Origin: an uncultured Fibrobacter sp.
Lineage (GTDB): Bacteria > Fibrobacterota > Fibrobacteria > Fibrobacterales > Fibrobacteraceae
Direction of reading: 5' to 3'
NCBI RefSeq assembly: GCF_947305105.1
Contig: NZ_CAMZCS010000017.1
Coordinates: 1-64,000 of the forward strand
DNA length: 64,000 nucleotides
The notes beneath the pieces were generated by a model. It was not told where the DNA came from and searched no databases. It saw nothing but the letters and a program-made list of their open reading frames with translations. Below are positions 29,512-36,817 of this stretch, piece after piece (position 1 is the first letter of the stretch; each line of letters opens with the position of its first letter). The translations under genes were made by a program, and so were the position numbers.

Positions 29512-30663
29512 TTAGGGCTCGAATCCAGTCCTCGAGTATAGCGAGGTCGTCGGTTTGAAGCAGTTGTTCTTGGCGTCGTCCAGGAATTCGATGACGTTGT
29601 TCACTCCCGGCTTGCCGAATTCGGAATAGTTGATGCTGAAAGTTATCGGCCAAGGGACAAGCCTTTGCAGCTTAGCGGAGTTGCTGGTGGAAATGAGCAT
29701 GTTGCAGAAGGCTTCCACGTCGTTCCAGGTCTTTTTTTCAAGGACAATGGCGAAAGAGTGTTTTTGGTAATGGGCCAAGAACATGTTGTCGCTGGGCATT
29801 CGCTCCCGCAAAAAATTGGCGAATGCTATAACAATTTCTTCTACCTTTTTCCGGCCGAATTTGCGGCGGACATGGCGCATGTTGTCCAGCGTGATTGTCA
29901 ATAAGAACAGTCGCTGTTCTGAGGTGAGGTCTGCTGTCTTGTCTCGGAGGAAGTTGTTGAGTCTGCGCTCGTTGTTGAGGCCTGTCTGCTGGTCCATGGT
30001 GATGAGCATGCTCTGCTGGGAAATATGGATGTGCAGGAGCACCAGGGTCACGACAGGCGTTACGATGGGGATTTCGAGTTTTTGTAGGATTATCTGGATA
30101 ATGATGGCGACTACAGGAATGAGCATGATCCAGCAAAGATATTGCTGTTGCCTCCAGCCTGTTTTTGTGTTGTTCTTGTGTGCCGATCTAAAGGAAATGA
30201 AACTCGCCATCACTATGTAGAAAATGCTGATGGAATTCGTTATGGTCCACAGTTCGGTGACGCTGAGTTCCTTGTGCCCAGGCTGCAGTTGGTAGATGCG
30301 CGTGATGCAGTATAGGACGCCCATGACGAGCGGGATGGTGATGGGAATGGCGTATTTACGGAAATGGTAGGCGCTCCCGAAAATCTTGTAATGGACGAAC
30401 AGGTTCCAGAGATAGGGAATGAATTGCGTTAGCGCCGCAGTGAGCACGACGATGAGGTACTTGACATCCGGATTCGAGAACCTGTCGGGGAACTGGAGCT
30501 TGCCGCCGATGTCCAGGATGGTTTCCGCGATCATCAGGATGAGAATCTTCTTGAACGTGCGTTCTTCGGGGAACTGCAAAAGCGAAATACGATACTGGTA
30601 CAAGACCAGCAGCAGGATGGCTGTACAGCAGATGCCGATTTCTATTAGCGCAACATTGTGCAT
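29512..30663 (-). CDS. Membrane protein with degenerate GGDEF domain
   Basis: About seven hydrophobic segments fill residues 1-225, like a MASE-type sensor. A C-terminal domain then begins with MDQQTGLNNERRLNNFL, the conserved DxLTGLxNR entry of diguanylate cyclases. The GGDEF signature position instead reads like YQKHSFAIVL, so the active site is lost and cyclase activity is not expected. It could bind c-di-GMP or act as a membrane scaffold. A TATAAT -10 lies at 30719-30714 on the minus strand. It lies between batA and batB on the other strand, with no gap to the batA stop. Confidence 0.7.
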   Translation of the reverse strand: MHNVALIEIGICCTAILLLVLYQYRISLLQFPEERTFKKILILMIAETILDIGGKLQFPDRFSNPDVKYLIVVLTAALTQFIPYLWNLFVHYKIFGSAYHFRKYAIPITIPLVMGVLYCITRIYQLQPGHKELSVTELWTITNSISIFYIVMASFISFRSAHKNNTKTGWRQQQYLCWIMLIPVVAIIIQIILQKLEIPIVTPVVTLVLLHIHISQQSMLITMDQQTGLNNERRLNNFLRDKTADLTSEQRLFLLTITLDNMRHVRRKFGRKKVEEIVIAFANFLRERMPSDNMFLAHYQKHSFAIVLEKKTWNDVEAFCNMLISTSNSAKLQRLVPWPITFSINYSEFGKPGVNNVIEFLDDAKNNCFKPTTSLYSRTGFEP

Positions 30664-30987
30664 TTCAAATCCATAACCCCAAAAAACTGAAAACCCATTA
30701 GGGAGATAGCAATATTATAAGAAAAAAGAACGGAAGTGGCCCAAAAAATATTGAAAAATAAATGAAAAGAAATTTTTTTCGGATTGGTATATTAACGCTA
30801 TGTCTACAATATATTCACAAAAATGTAAACAGAAATGAGCATATCTGTTTCCTGCCGCAAAAAAAACAATAGCGGTTGGAGTCTTTTCTCTCAATTGAAT
30901 TCGAGCGATGGGCGTATAACGCAGTTTTTTGTATATTCAGGGTGTTTTTGGAGATGGCCCGTAACGGGCTCTCCATAGGAGACTTGA
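30664..30987. other. Intergenic region between the GGDEF-like and BatB-like genes
   Basis: About 324 bp without a gene. Minus strand: TATAAT -10 for the GGDEF-like gene. Plus strand: two orphan TATATT boxes (30788-30793, 30810-30816), then a 7-bp hairpin AAACAGA/TCTGTTT (30827-30850), then the BatB -10 (30932-30938) and a leader hairpin (30949-30975). A short transcript from the orphan boxes is possible but has no T-run terminator. Confidence 0.5.
30932..30975 (+). promoter_or_regulatory. BatB-like promoter and 5' leader hairpin
   Basis: TATATTC (30932-30938) is followed about 11 nt later by TGGAGA-TG-GCCCG-TAA-CGGGC-TCTCCA (30949-30975), an 11-bp stem with a two-base bulge, ending just before AGGAG (30977-30981). 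The hairpin would sit at the very 5' end of the mRNA. Confidence 0.6.
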
Positions 30988-32016
30988 ATGCGATTTGCCG
31001 AACCTGATTTTCTGTGGTGCCTGTTTACGTTGCCGCTGTTTGCCTTGCTGTTCGTCTACGCGTATCACCGTCGCAAGAAACTTGCCGCACGTTTTGTTTC
31101 GCTCTCCATGCTCCCCAAGCTTTCGACCTCGGTGTCCCCTTGGCGGCGCTTGACCAAGATTTTGCTGCTTTTGCTTGCGCTTGCGTTCCTGTTCGTTGCG
31201 CTTGCCCGCCCGCAGTGGGGCCACAAGATGGAACATATCGAGCGTCGTGGCCTCGACCTCGTGCTTTTGCAGGACATTTCCCTTTCGATGTTGGCGGAGG
31301 ATATCAAGCCGAACCGCCTTGTGCGTTCGCGTCACGAAATTGCCGCCTTCCTGGAATCGCTTTCGGGTGACCGCGTGGGCCTAGTCGCGTTCAGTGGCGA
31401 GGCGCAGGTGATGGTGCCGCTCACGCTTGATTACGGTACCGTGCAGATGATGTTGCAAGAACTGAATCCGGGTTGGCTGATGCCGGGTACGAACTTGGAA
31501 TCGGCTATCCGCAAGGGGATGCAGTTGTTCAAGAATTCCGGCGGTGCCGGGAAGTATTCCGTGATGATTTTGATGAGCGACGGCGAAGAACTTGAAGCCG
31601 AAGCCGTGAACGCGGCGAAGGAAGCCGCCGAACTCGGTATCAGGATTTATACGGTGGGTATAGGCTCCCGCGAAGGCGTGCCCATACCGGTAAAGACCAA
31701 GAACGGCGAGGTCGCCTACAAGAAGGACGTGCAGGGCAACATTGTCACTACGCGCCTCGAAGAAGGGACTTTGCAAGAAATTGCCAACGTGACGGGTGGC
31801 CTGTATTTCTATGCGAACCCGAGCGAGTTCCAGTTGCAGAAGGTGCTGACGGAAATCGCATCGCTCGAGAAAAAGGAGCAGGCGACGGATCGTCTGGAAA
31901 ACTACCAGGACCGCTACCAGATATTCTTGGGTCTTGCGGCGCTCTTGTTCCTTGTCGAGGCGCTTGTTTCCGAACGTGGCCGCCGTCGCCGCCAGCTTGC
32001 TGGCCGCTTCAGCTAA
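30988..32016 (+). CDS. batB: BatB-like von Willebrand factor A membrane protein
   Basis: The start is fixed by TAGGAGACTTGA. Two N-terminal membrane segments (about residues 8-25 and 55-75) precede a VWA domain with the metal-site pattern D-I-S-L-S, the threonine loop (MPGTNLESAI) and the MSDGEE motif. A membrane helix near residues 310-330 ends in an Arg-rich cytoplasmic tail. It matches the BatB half of the aerotolerance pair whose BatA half lies 1.5 kb upstream on the same strand. In known operons the two genes are adjacent; here an opposite-strand gene has come between them. Confidence 0.82.
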   Translation: MRFAEPDFLWCLFTLPLFALLFVYAYHRRKKLAARFVSLSMLPKLSTSVSPWRRLTKILLLLLALAFLFVALARPQWGHKMEHIERRGLDLVLLQDISLSMLAEDIKPNRLVRSRHEIAAFLESLSGDRVGLVAFSGEAQVMVPLTLDYGTVQMMLQELNPGWLMPGTNLESAIRKGMQLFKNSGGAGKYSVMILMSDGEELEAEAVNAAKEAAELGIRIYTVGIGSREGVPIPVKTKNGEVAYKKDVQGNIVTTRLEEGTLQEIANVTGGLYFYANPSEFQLQKVLTEIASLEKKEQATDRLENYQDRYQIFLGLAALLFLVEALVSERGRRRRQLAGRFS

Positions 32017-32029
32017 TTTGACCGAAGGA

Positions 32030-32167
32030 ATAAAAGAAGACCCAGTGCTGGCGGGCACTGGGCTCCTTGGGAAGATAGATAAAAGCCTCCCGGGTGGGTT
32101 TGACTCTTGAGAGTCGGGCGGCCCGAGCGAACTCGGCAACCGATGATGTATCCACCAGGAAGGCTCA
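32030..32167 (-). ncRNA. Candidate structured small RNA (unknown family)
   Basis: The minus strand has a TATATTC -10 (32179-32173) with a weak TCGACC at -35 spacing, so transcription should begin near 32166. A closing helix of about 12 bp (AGCC.UCC.GGUGG with CCACC..GGA.GGCU) encloses two hairpins: CGG..CCGAG-UUCG-CUCGG.CCG and GACUC-UCAA-GAGUC. This forms a three-way junction of about 90 nt with UUUUAUC at its 3' side. A further hairpin, CCCAGUGC/GCACUGGG (about 32041-32062), followed by UCUUCUUUUAUU, is a good terminator. No gene lies downstream on this strand, so it is not an mRNA leader. It does not fit tRNA, SRP, 6S or any riboswitch I know. Confidence 0.6.
32031..32063 (-). terminator. 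Terminator of the candidate small RNA
   Basis: On the minus strand CCCAGTGC - CCGCCA - GCACTGGG is followed by TCTTCTTTTATT. Confidence 0.65.
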
Positions 32168-32278
32168 TTAATGAATATATGTTGTTTTTTGAGGGGTGGT
32201 CGATAAAAATGTCAAATCGATACTCCAATTTGGATTGTATGGTTTCCGTCGCCTGTTCATTTGCTATTTTCTAGTCAA

Positions 32279-33793
32279 ATGCGTAAGTTTGTATCGTTTT
32301 CTGCCATTACCGCACTGGCCCTGGTTGCGTGTTCCGGGGCTCCAGCTCCCGAGACGTCGGCTGGGGAGGTGACTCCGCGTGTTGCCGCTCAGGATTCCGC
32401 TGTGGCGCCTGCTCCTGCAACTCCTGCCGCTTCCGCTGTACCGGCTAGCTACAAGGATATCGCTTTCCCCGAGTTCCGCTATGTCGCTCCGTACCCGAAA
32501 GATTTCAGGGTGCAGCTTTCCGACAGCATTACGGGTTACGTCGTGTCGGACCGGACACTCCCGCTTGTGAATTTTACCGTGTTCTTTGATGAACCGCACG
32601 AATCCCTCGCTCTCAAGGACGAAGCTGCTAGTTCTATGGTCGGTGCCATGTTCCGCCGTGGCGGTGCCGTAGGGCTTCCGGCCCATGCGCTGGACGATTC
32701 TCTTGAATTCGTGAGTGCGGGCATTTCGACTTCGACGGGAACATTTACGTCGTCGTTCGATATCGACTGCCTTTCGAAGGATTTCCCTGCGATGCTCGCT
32801 CTGGTGAAGAAGATTGTAAAGGAACCCGCGTTCGACAAGGATCAACTCGAAATCGTGAAGGCGAACTTCGTGACCAGTTACGATCGCCGTTACGATACTC
32901 CGGGGAAGGTCTTGCAGGCGTTGCAGATGAAGGTGAACTACGCTCCTTCGCCCAGGCTCTGGGATGCAAACGCACAGGAATACTCCAAGGTCTCTGTCGC
33001 CGATGTGAAACGCCTTTCTAAGGGACTGTTCTCGTCCCGTCGCATCATCTTTGCGCTGTCGGGCGATGTGGACCGCGATTCTGCGGTGACCATGCTCAAG
33101 GAATTTTTCGCCGACCTCCCGACGGCTCCGGTTGCCGTGAAGGTTCCGCCGAAACCGCTCGAGTTCTTGCGCAAGCCAGGTGTTTACGTGGTGGACCGCG
33201 ACATTACCCAGGCGAACATCGTGATGAACCAGCCGTTCGTGCGTAGGCCCCATCCCGATTACTATCCTGCTGCCGTCGCAAGCTTTATCCTTGGCGGGGG
33301 GAGTTTCTCGAGCCGCTTGATGAACCGTGTGCGCAGCGACGAAGGCCTTGCCTATAGCGTCTATAGTGCAGTCGGCAACGAGTACCGCGACACGGCGCTC
33401 ACGACGATTGCCTTGCAGACCAAGGTGGAGTCGGTTGATTTTGCCATCAAGCTCGTATTCGAAGAAGTGGAAAAATTGGCGAAGGATGGCCCGACCGCCG
33501 AAGAACTCGCCCAGGCGAAAAAGTCCTTGGTCGAGAGCCTGCCAAGTTTGTTCGATTCTCCGGAAGCGACGGCTGTCATCTTTGCGAAGGGAGAGCTCCT
33601 GGGCAAGACCTACGACCATTACTTGGAATACGTGAAGGAAATCAATGCGGTAACAGCCGAACAGGTGAAGGCGATGATTGCCAAGTATTTCAGCCGCGAC
33701 AAGATGACGATTTCCATTGTCGGCCCGGTGGCGAAGTTCGATGCGCTGAAACCCTTCACGGTCCTTTCTCTGGACAGTCTTGAGTTTAGGTAG
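32279..33793 (+). CDS. M16-family peptidase-like lipoprotein lacking the zinc motif
   Basis: ATG 32279 has a TATTTT -10 box ending 8 nt upstream, implying a leaderless mRNA. The leader ends in LALVAC, a lipobox, so the protein should be lipid-anchored. It has the two-lobed M16 fold: the N-terminal lobe with TVFFDEPHES, and a C-terminal lobe with the family's GGGSFSSRL and R...GLAYS motifs. The HxxEH zinc site expected near residue 115 is replaced (DEAASSMVGAMFRRGG), so this is likely the non-catalytic subunit that pairs with an active M16 protein. No active partner is in the window. The next gene follows after 3 bp. Confidence 0.8.
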   Translation: MRKFVSFSAITALALVACSGAPAPETSAGEVTPRVAAQDSAVAPAPATPAASAVPASYKDIAFPEFRYVAPYPKDFRVQLSDSITGYVVSDRTLPLVNFTVFFDEPHESLALKDEAASSMVGAMFRRGGAVGLPAHALDDSLEFVSAGISTSTGTFTSSFDIDCLSKDFPAMLALVKKIVKEPAFDKDQLEIVKANFVTSYDRRYDTPGKVLQALQMKVNYAPSPRLWDANAQEYSKVSVADVKRLSKGLFSSRRIIFALSGDVDRDSAVTMLKEFFADLPTAPVAVKVPPKPLEFLRKPGVYVVDRDITQANIVMNQPFVRRPHPDYYPAAVASFILGGGSFSSRLMNRVRSDEGLAYSVYSAVGNEYRDTALTTIALQTKVESVDFAIKLVFEEVEKLAKDGPTAEELAQAKKSLVESLPSLFDSPEATAVIFAKGELLGKTYDHYLEYVKEINAVTAEQVKAMIAKYFSRDKMTISIVGPVAKFDALKPFTVLSLDSLEFR

Positions 33794-33796
33794 CGG

Positions 33797-34882
33797 ATGG
33801 CTTGCTCAACTGCAATAGGTCTGGTAAAGCGTTGCCTTTGTGCCCTTGCCTTGTTGCAGGCGGTGTGTTTTGCCGGTGCTCCGGCTGAACCGGCAAAGGA
33901 TGCTTCTATCCACATGGCTCCTATTGCCGAGAACCGTTTGCGTGCGGTAATCAAGTCTCGTCTCAATAACGACGACGACTACCGGTCGCTCTGTTCTGGC
34001 GTCAAGATTTGCCTGGACATGGATTATCCGACGTGCAAGCCCGAAGACCAGGCCCCATGGCCGAAGGTGAAGTACGATGCGGAATTCTGCGCTCCGTATA
34101 TTGAAATAACCAAGCGTGGGTTCAAGGCGGATCCGGGTGTCCCGATGTCCATCGAAGTTTATGCCCGTCTCGGTCGCCAGTACCGTGTGATTTACGAGAA
34201 CAAGGGGACGCTGCCGCTCGGTGCCGATGTCATCAGTTATTTGTTCGACAACATGCCTTTTACTGCGGACCTGATTAACGCTTATCTGGATTCCCATTAC
34301 GAACTGCGTTACACGAGCCCGAATCGCAGGTTCTTCTCGGGGAGTAACGGCCGGAGCCTTTCGGGCGATTTCTACTGGGCCTTGCAAGATAGTGCGGGCT
34401 ATAAGTTGGGCATGCGCAACCTGTTCTTTGGCTACGGTCATGCGAAAATCTTGAAATGGTCCTTGCACGGGACTGCGGTTGCCTACCTCGACATGGACGA
34501 GGTCAACCGGAACGAACTTAAGTACAAGCTAACGGCTATCGTGTTCCCGGCGAATACCGTGTTGAACTCGATTATGCAGATGAAGGTATTCAAGAGCGTT
34601 GTTGACGAAAAAATCGACCACATCGTCAACGATATCAAGAAGGCCTCGAAATCCTACTTCTCCGGCAACAAGGAGCCGATGCTCAATAGTGCTGTGCTCA
34701 AGTCCGATATGAATGTCCAGTACATTATCGATTTCGAGAATGTCGTGAACGGGGGCCACTGGCGCCTGGGTGATTTTGAGAAGCTCCAGAAGGAAAGGGC
34801 CGAACGGGACAAGAACAGTGTCCCCATTATCATGAACGAAAAGTCGGCCCCGCTTTTCATCGAAAAAAAGAAAGGAAAATAG
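33797..34882 (+). CDS. Secreted protein of unknown function
   Basis: I do not recognise the family. The 361-residue product has a hydrophobic leader (about residues 8-27), then a charged, mostly soluble region with four Cys between about 66 and 98 that could form disulphides, and a Lys-rich C-terminus (EKKKGK). It starts 3 bp after the stop of the M16-like gene and ends 2 bp before the methyltransferase start, so all three form one operon. A role linked to the M16-like protein is a positional guess. Confidence 0.6.
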   Translation: MACSTAIGLVKRCLCALALLQAVCFAGAPAEPAKDASIHMAPIAENRLRAVIKSRLNNDDDYRSLCSGVKICLDMDYPTCKPEDQAPWPKVKYDAEFCAPYIEITKRGFKADPGVPMSIEVYARLGRQYRVIYENKGTLPLGADVISYLFDNMPFTADLINAYLDSHYELRYTSPNRRFFSGSNGRSLSGDFYWALQDSAGYKLGMRNLFFGYGHAKILKWSLHGTAVAYLDMDEVNRNELKYKLTAIVFPANTVLNSIMQMKVFKSVVDEKIDHIVNDIKKASKSYFSGNKEPMLNSAVLKSDMNVQYIIDFENVVNGGHWRLGDFEKLQKERAERDKNSVPIIMNEKSAPLFIEKKKGK

Positions 34883-34884
34883 AG

Positions 34885-35532
34885 ATGAGTGAATTGGAAT
34901 CGTTGCTTGCCCGTGTGACGGAACGCCGTCGTGACTTGCTGACGGAGGTCGTCAATCGCCGTACAAGGCATTTCTGCATGGTTCTCGAGGACTTGTTCGA
35001 CCCGCACAATATTTCGGCGGTCATCCGCACGGCAGAAGTGTTCGGGCTCCAGGACGTGCATATCATCGAAGAGGACAACGCCTACAGCGTGAACAAGTCT
35101 ATCCTCAAGGGCAGCTACAAGTGGATGAGCCTTTACCTGTACAAGAAGCGCATGCTGTGCATGGAAAAGCTCCGCGCGAAGGGCTACAAGATTGCCGTCG
35201 CGAGCACGAACACGACGAACTCCGTGCTGGACCTCGACTTGAGCCAGCCTACCGCCTTCTATCTCGGGAGCGAGTTCCACGGGAACCATCCCGATACGCT
35301 CGCCCATGCCGATTACGAGTTCAAGTTGCCGCAGTACGGCATTACCGAGTCCATGAACGTCTCGGTTGCCGGTGGCGTGCTCATGACTTACCTCGACGTG
35401 TACATGCAGAGGGAAGGCCGCGAAAAGTTCGCCCTGCCTGCCGCCGAACGGGACCAGTTGCTTTTGGATTGGCTGGATCGCCACGTGAACGGTATCGAAA
35501 ACAACAGTCCTATTGTCCGTGTAGATGGATAA
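34885..35532 (+). CDS. TrmH/SpoU-family RNA 2'-O-methyltransferase
   Basis: The 215-residue protein shows all three SpoU motifs: DPHNISAVIRTAEVFG (motif 1, with the catalytic Arg), FYLGSEFHG (motif 2) and ITESMNVSVAGGVLMT (motif 3, the trefoil-knot SAM site). Length and the N-terminal helix match TrmH, which methylates G18 of tRNA; a different tRNA or rRNA target cannot be excluded. AAAGGA at the end of the preceding gene serves as its ribosome site. A terminator follows the gene. Confidence 0.85.
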   Translation: MSELESLLARVTERRRDLLTEVVNRRTRHFCMVLEDLFDPHNISAVIRTAEVFGLQDVHIIEEDNAYSVNKSILKGSYKWMSLYLYKKRMLCMEKLRAKGYKIAVASTNTTNSVLDLDLSQPTAFYLGSEFHGNHPDTLAHADYEFKLPQYGITESMNVSVAGGVLMTYLDVYMQREGREKFALPAAERDQLLLDWLDRHVNGIENNSPIVRVDG

Positions 35533-35565
35533 TGGCCCGTTTTATATGTGAAAAGGGCATTTTTG
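35531..35565 (+). terminator. Intrinsic terminator after the RNA methyltransferase gene
   Basis: ATGGCCC and GGGCAT pair across a 16-nt loop and are followed by TTTTT. Confidence 0.65.
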
Positions 35566-35615
35566 CACTTATGCAAATAAAATTTGAAATGGAATTACTA
35601 GATTAGGTACAGAAA

Positions 35616-36536
35616 ATGAAGAAGAATTCTGTACTATACTTTTCTGTAGGCCTCGTCGTTCTCCTAGCCGTGGTTGTGCTGGTGTTCGGCATTTTCTTCT
35701 TGAACGAGAAGGACCCGCGGGAAAAATTCAATACGTTCCATTTGAAGTTTACGCAGGTGAGCACCCTTGTCCTGGATGACCCTGTCAAGATTAATGGCGT
35801 CAAACTCGGCAAGGTCGAAAATATCGAACTTTCCGGCCACCGCGTCGTGGTGACCATCCGCCTGCGCGACGATGTGAGAATCCCGAAGGATTCCGAAATC
35901 CGCGTCCAGAATATCGGTATCATGGGCGAACGCCAGATTGGCATTATTCTCGGTGACGAGGAAAAGTATTTTACTCCGGGCGATACGATCGACGGCCAGT
36001 TCGATGCCGGCATTGCCGAAGCGCTTGGTCTGGCTGGCGAAGTTTGCGACAGCACCAAGGTCTTGCTCGAATCGGTGAAGGCCGCGCTGAACGGGACTAT
36101 CTCCAATCCGGAATTCCAGGACCGTTTCAAGACCTTGCTCGACAAGGCTGAAAATCTCGAGGACCGCCTGATGGGCCTCGTGCAGAACACGGATCCGCAG
36201 CTCAAGAGGACTTTGGCTGGGCTTAACGAAGCGACGGGCAAGGTGAACCAATTGGTCGACGGCGTGAAACAGCCTATCGACAGCCTCTTTGCCAATACGG
36301 ACAAGGTGGTGGGCAATGCCAACAACCTCATCGGTGAGCTGGAAGGCGTCACCAAGCACCTGGACGAACTGGTTGGCCAGGTGCAGGCGAAGACGCAGGC
36401 TAAGGACAACACCGTTGGGCTCCTGTTGAACGATAAGACACTGCACGACGAACTGGTCAAGACGGTTCGTTCTGCGGACAGCCTTTTCAGAATCATTCTT
36501 CAGGATGGTCTGGATATAAATGTGGACTTCTTCTGA
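35616..36536 (+). CDS. MCE/MlaD-family membrane protein
   Basis: One N-terminal membrane helix (about residues 6-29) precedes an MCE domain (about 37-120; VLDDPVKINGVKLGKVENI...IRVQNIGIMGERQIGI), then a long helical tail rich in heptads (about 145-290). This is the layout of MlaD/PqiB-like periplasmic lipid-transfer proteins. The usual partners, an MlaE permease and MlaF ATPase, are not adjacent. A TAGATT -10 candidate lies 11 nt before the ATG. It is followed after 8 bp by the HPr gene, an unexpected neighbour. Confidence 0.82.
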   Translation: MKKNSVLYFSVGLVVLLAVVVLVFGIFFLNEKDPREKFNTFHLKFTQVSTLVLDDPVKINGVKLGKVENIELSGHRVVVTIRLRDDVRIPKDSEIRVQNIGIMGERQIGIILGDEEKYFTPGDTIDGQFDAGIAEALGLAGEVCDSTKVLLESVKAALNGTISNPEFQDRFKTLLDKAENLEDRLMGLVQNTDPQLKRTLAGLNEATGKVNQLVDGVKQPIDSLFANTDKVVGNANNLIGELEGVTKHLDELVGQVQAKTQAKDNTVGLLLNDKTLHDELVKTVRSADSLFRIILQDGLDINVDFF

Positions 36537-36544
36537 GGAAAACG

Positions 36545-36817
36545 ATGATTGTAAAAACATTGACGGTCACTAACAAACTTGGCGTGCATGCCCGACCTGC
36601 GGGCATGATCGTGGATATCACGGGGCAAGCCAAGAGTGATGTTTCCATTGTTTTCGAAGGCTCGAAGGCAAATGCCAAGAGCATTTTGAATGTAATGATG
36701 CTTGCGATTCCTGCTGGCTCCGAAGTCAAGTTCGAAGTCGATGGCGAGGATGAAGAAACCATAGTTCAACAATTGGAACAACTCTTTAATGACCACTTCA
36801 ACGAAGAACCGTGTTGA
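36545..36817 (+). CDS. ptsH: HPr phosphocarrier protein
   Basis: This 90-residue HPr has the phospho-His15 site (LGVHARPAG) and the KSILNVMML block with Ser46, the HPr-kinase site of other bacteria. It should accept phosphate from enzyme I, whose gene overlaps its 3' end by 29 bp. No sugar-specific EII gene is in the window. In bacteria with few PTS sugars such HPr/EI pairs often serve regulation rather than transport; that is an inference here. A ribosome site overlaps the preceding stop (GAGGAAAACG). Confidence 0.93.
   Translation: MIVKTLTVTNKLGVHARPAGMIVDITGQAKSDVSIVFEGSKANAKSILNVMMLAIPAGSEVKFEVDGEDEETIVQQLEQLFNDHFNEEPC

Noticed and set aside
29512-30663. Active diguanylate cyclase
   Set aside because: The GGDEF signature is replaced, so only the fold, not the activity, can be claimed.
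30788-30850. Second small RNA from orphan -10 boxes upstream of batB
   Set aside because: Only a weak 7-bp hairpin follows and no T-run terminator is present; noted in the intergenic entry but not called.
32098-32150. Plus-strand sequence resembling the SAM-I riboswitch core (GGCCCGAGCGAACTCGGCAACC-like)
   Set aside because: The P3/P4 elements and the downstream GGUGCCAAUUCC-type motif are absent, there is no plus-strand terminator, and the downstream gene is not a methionine gene. The minus-strand RNA explains the region better.
32078-32167. Possible tRNA (including a tRNA-Sec-like TCA in a hairpin loop)
   Set aside because: The hairpin loops are four bases, not seven; no T-arm consensus or CCA-ready acceptor stem fits.
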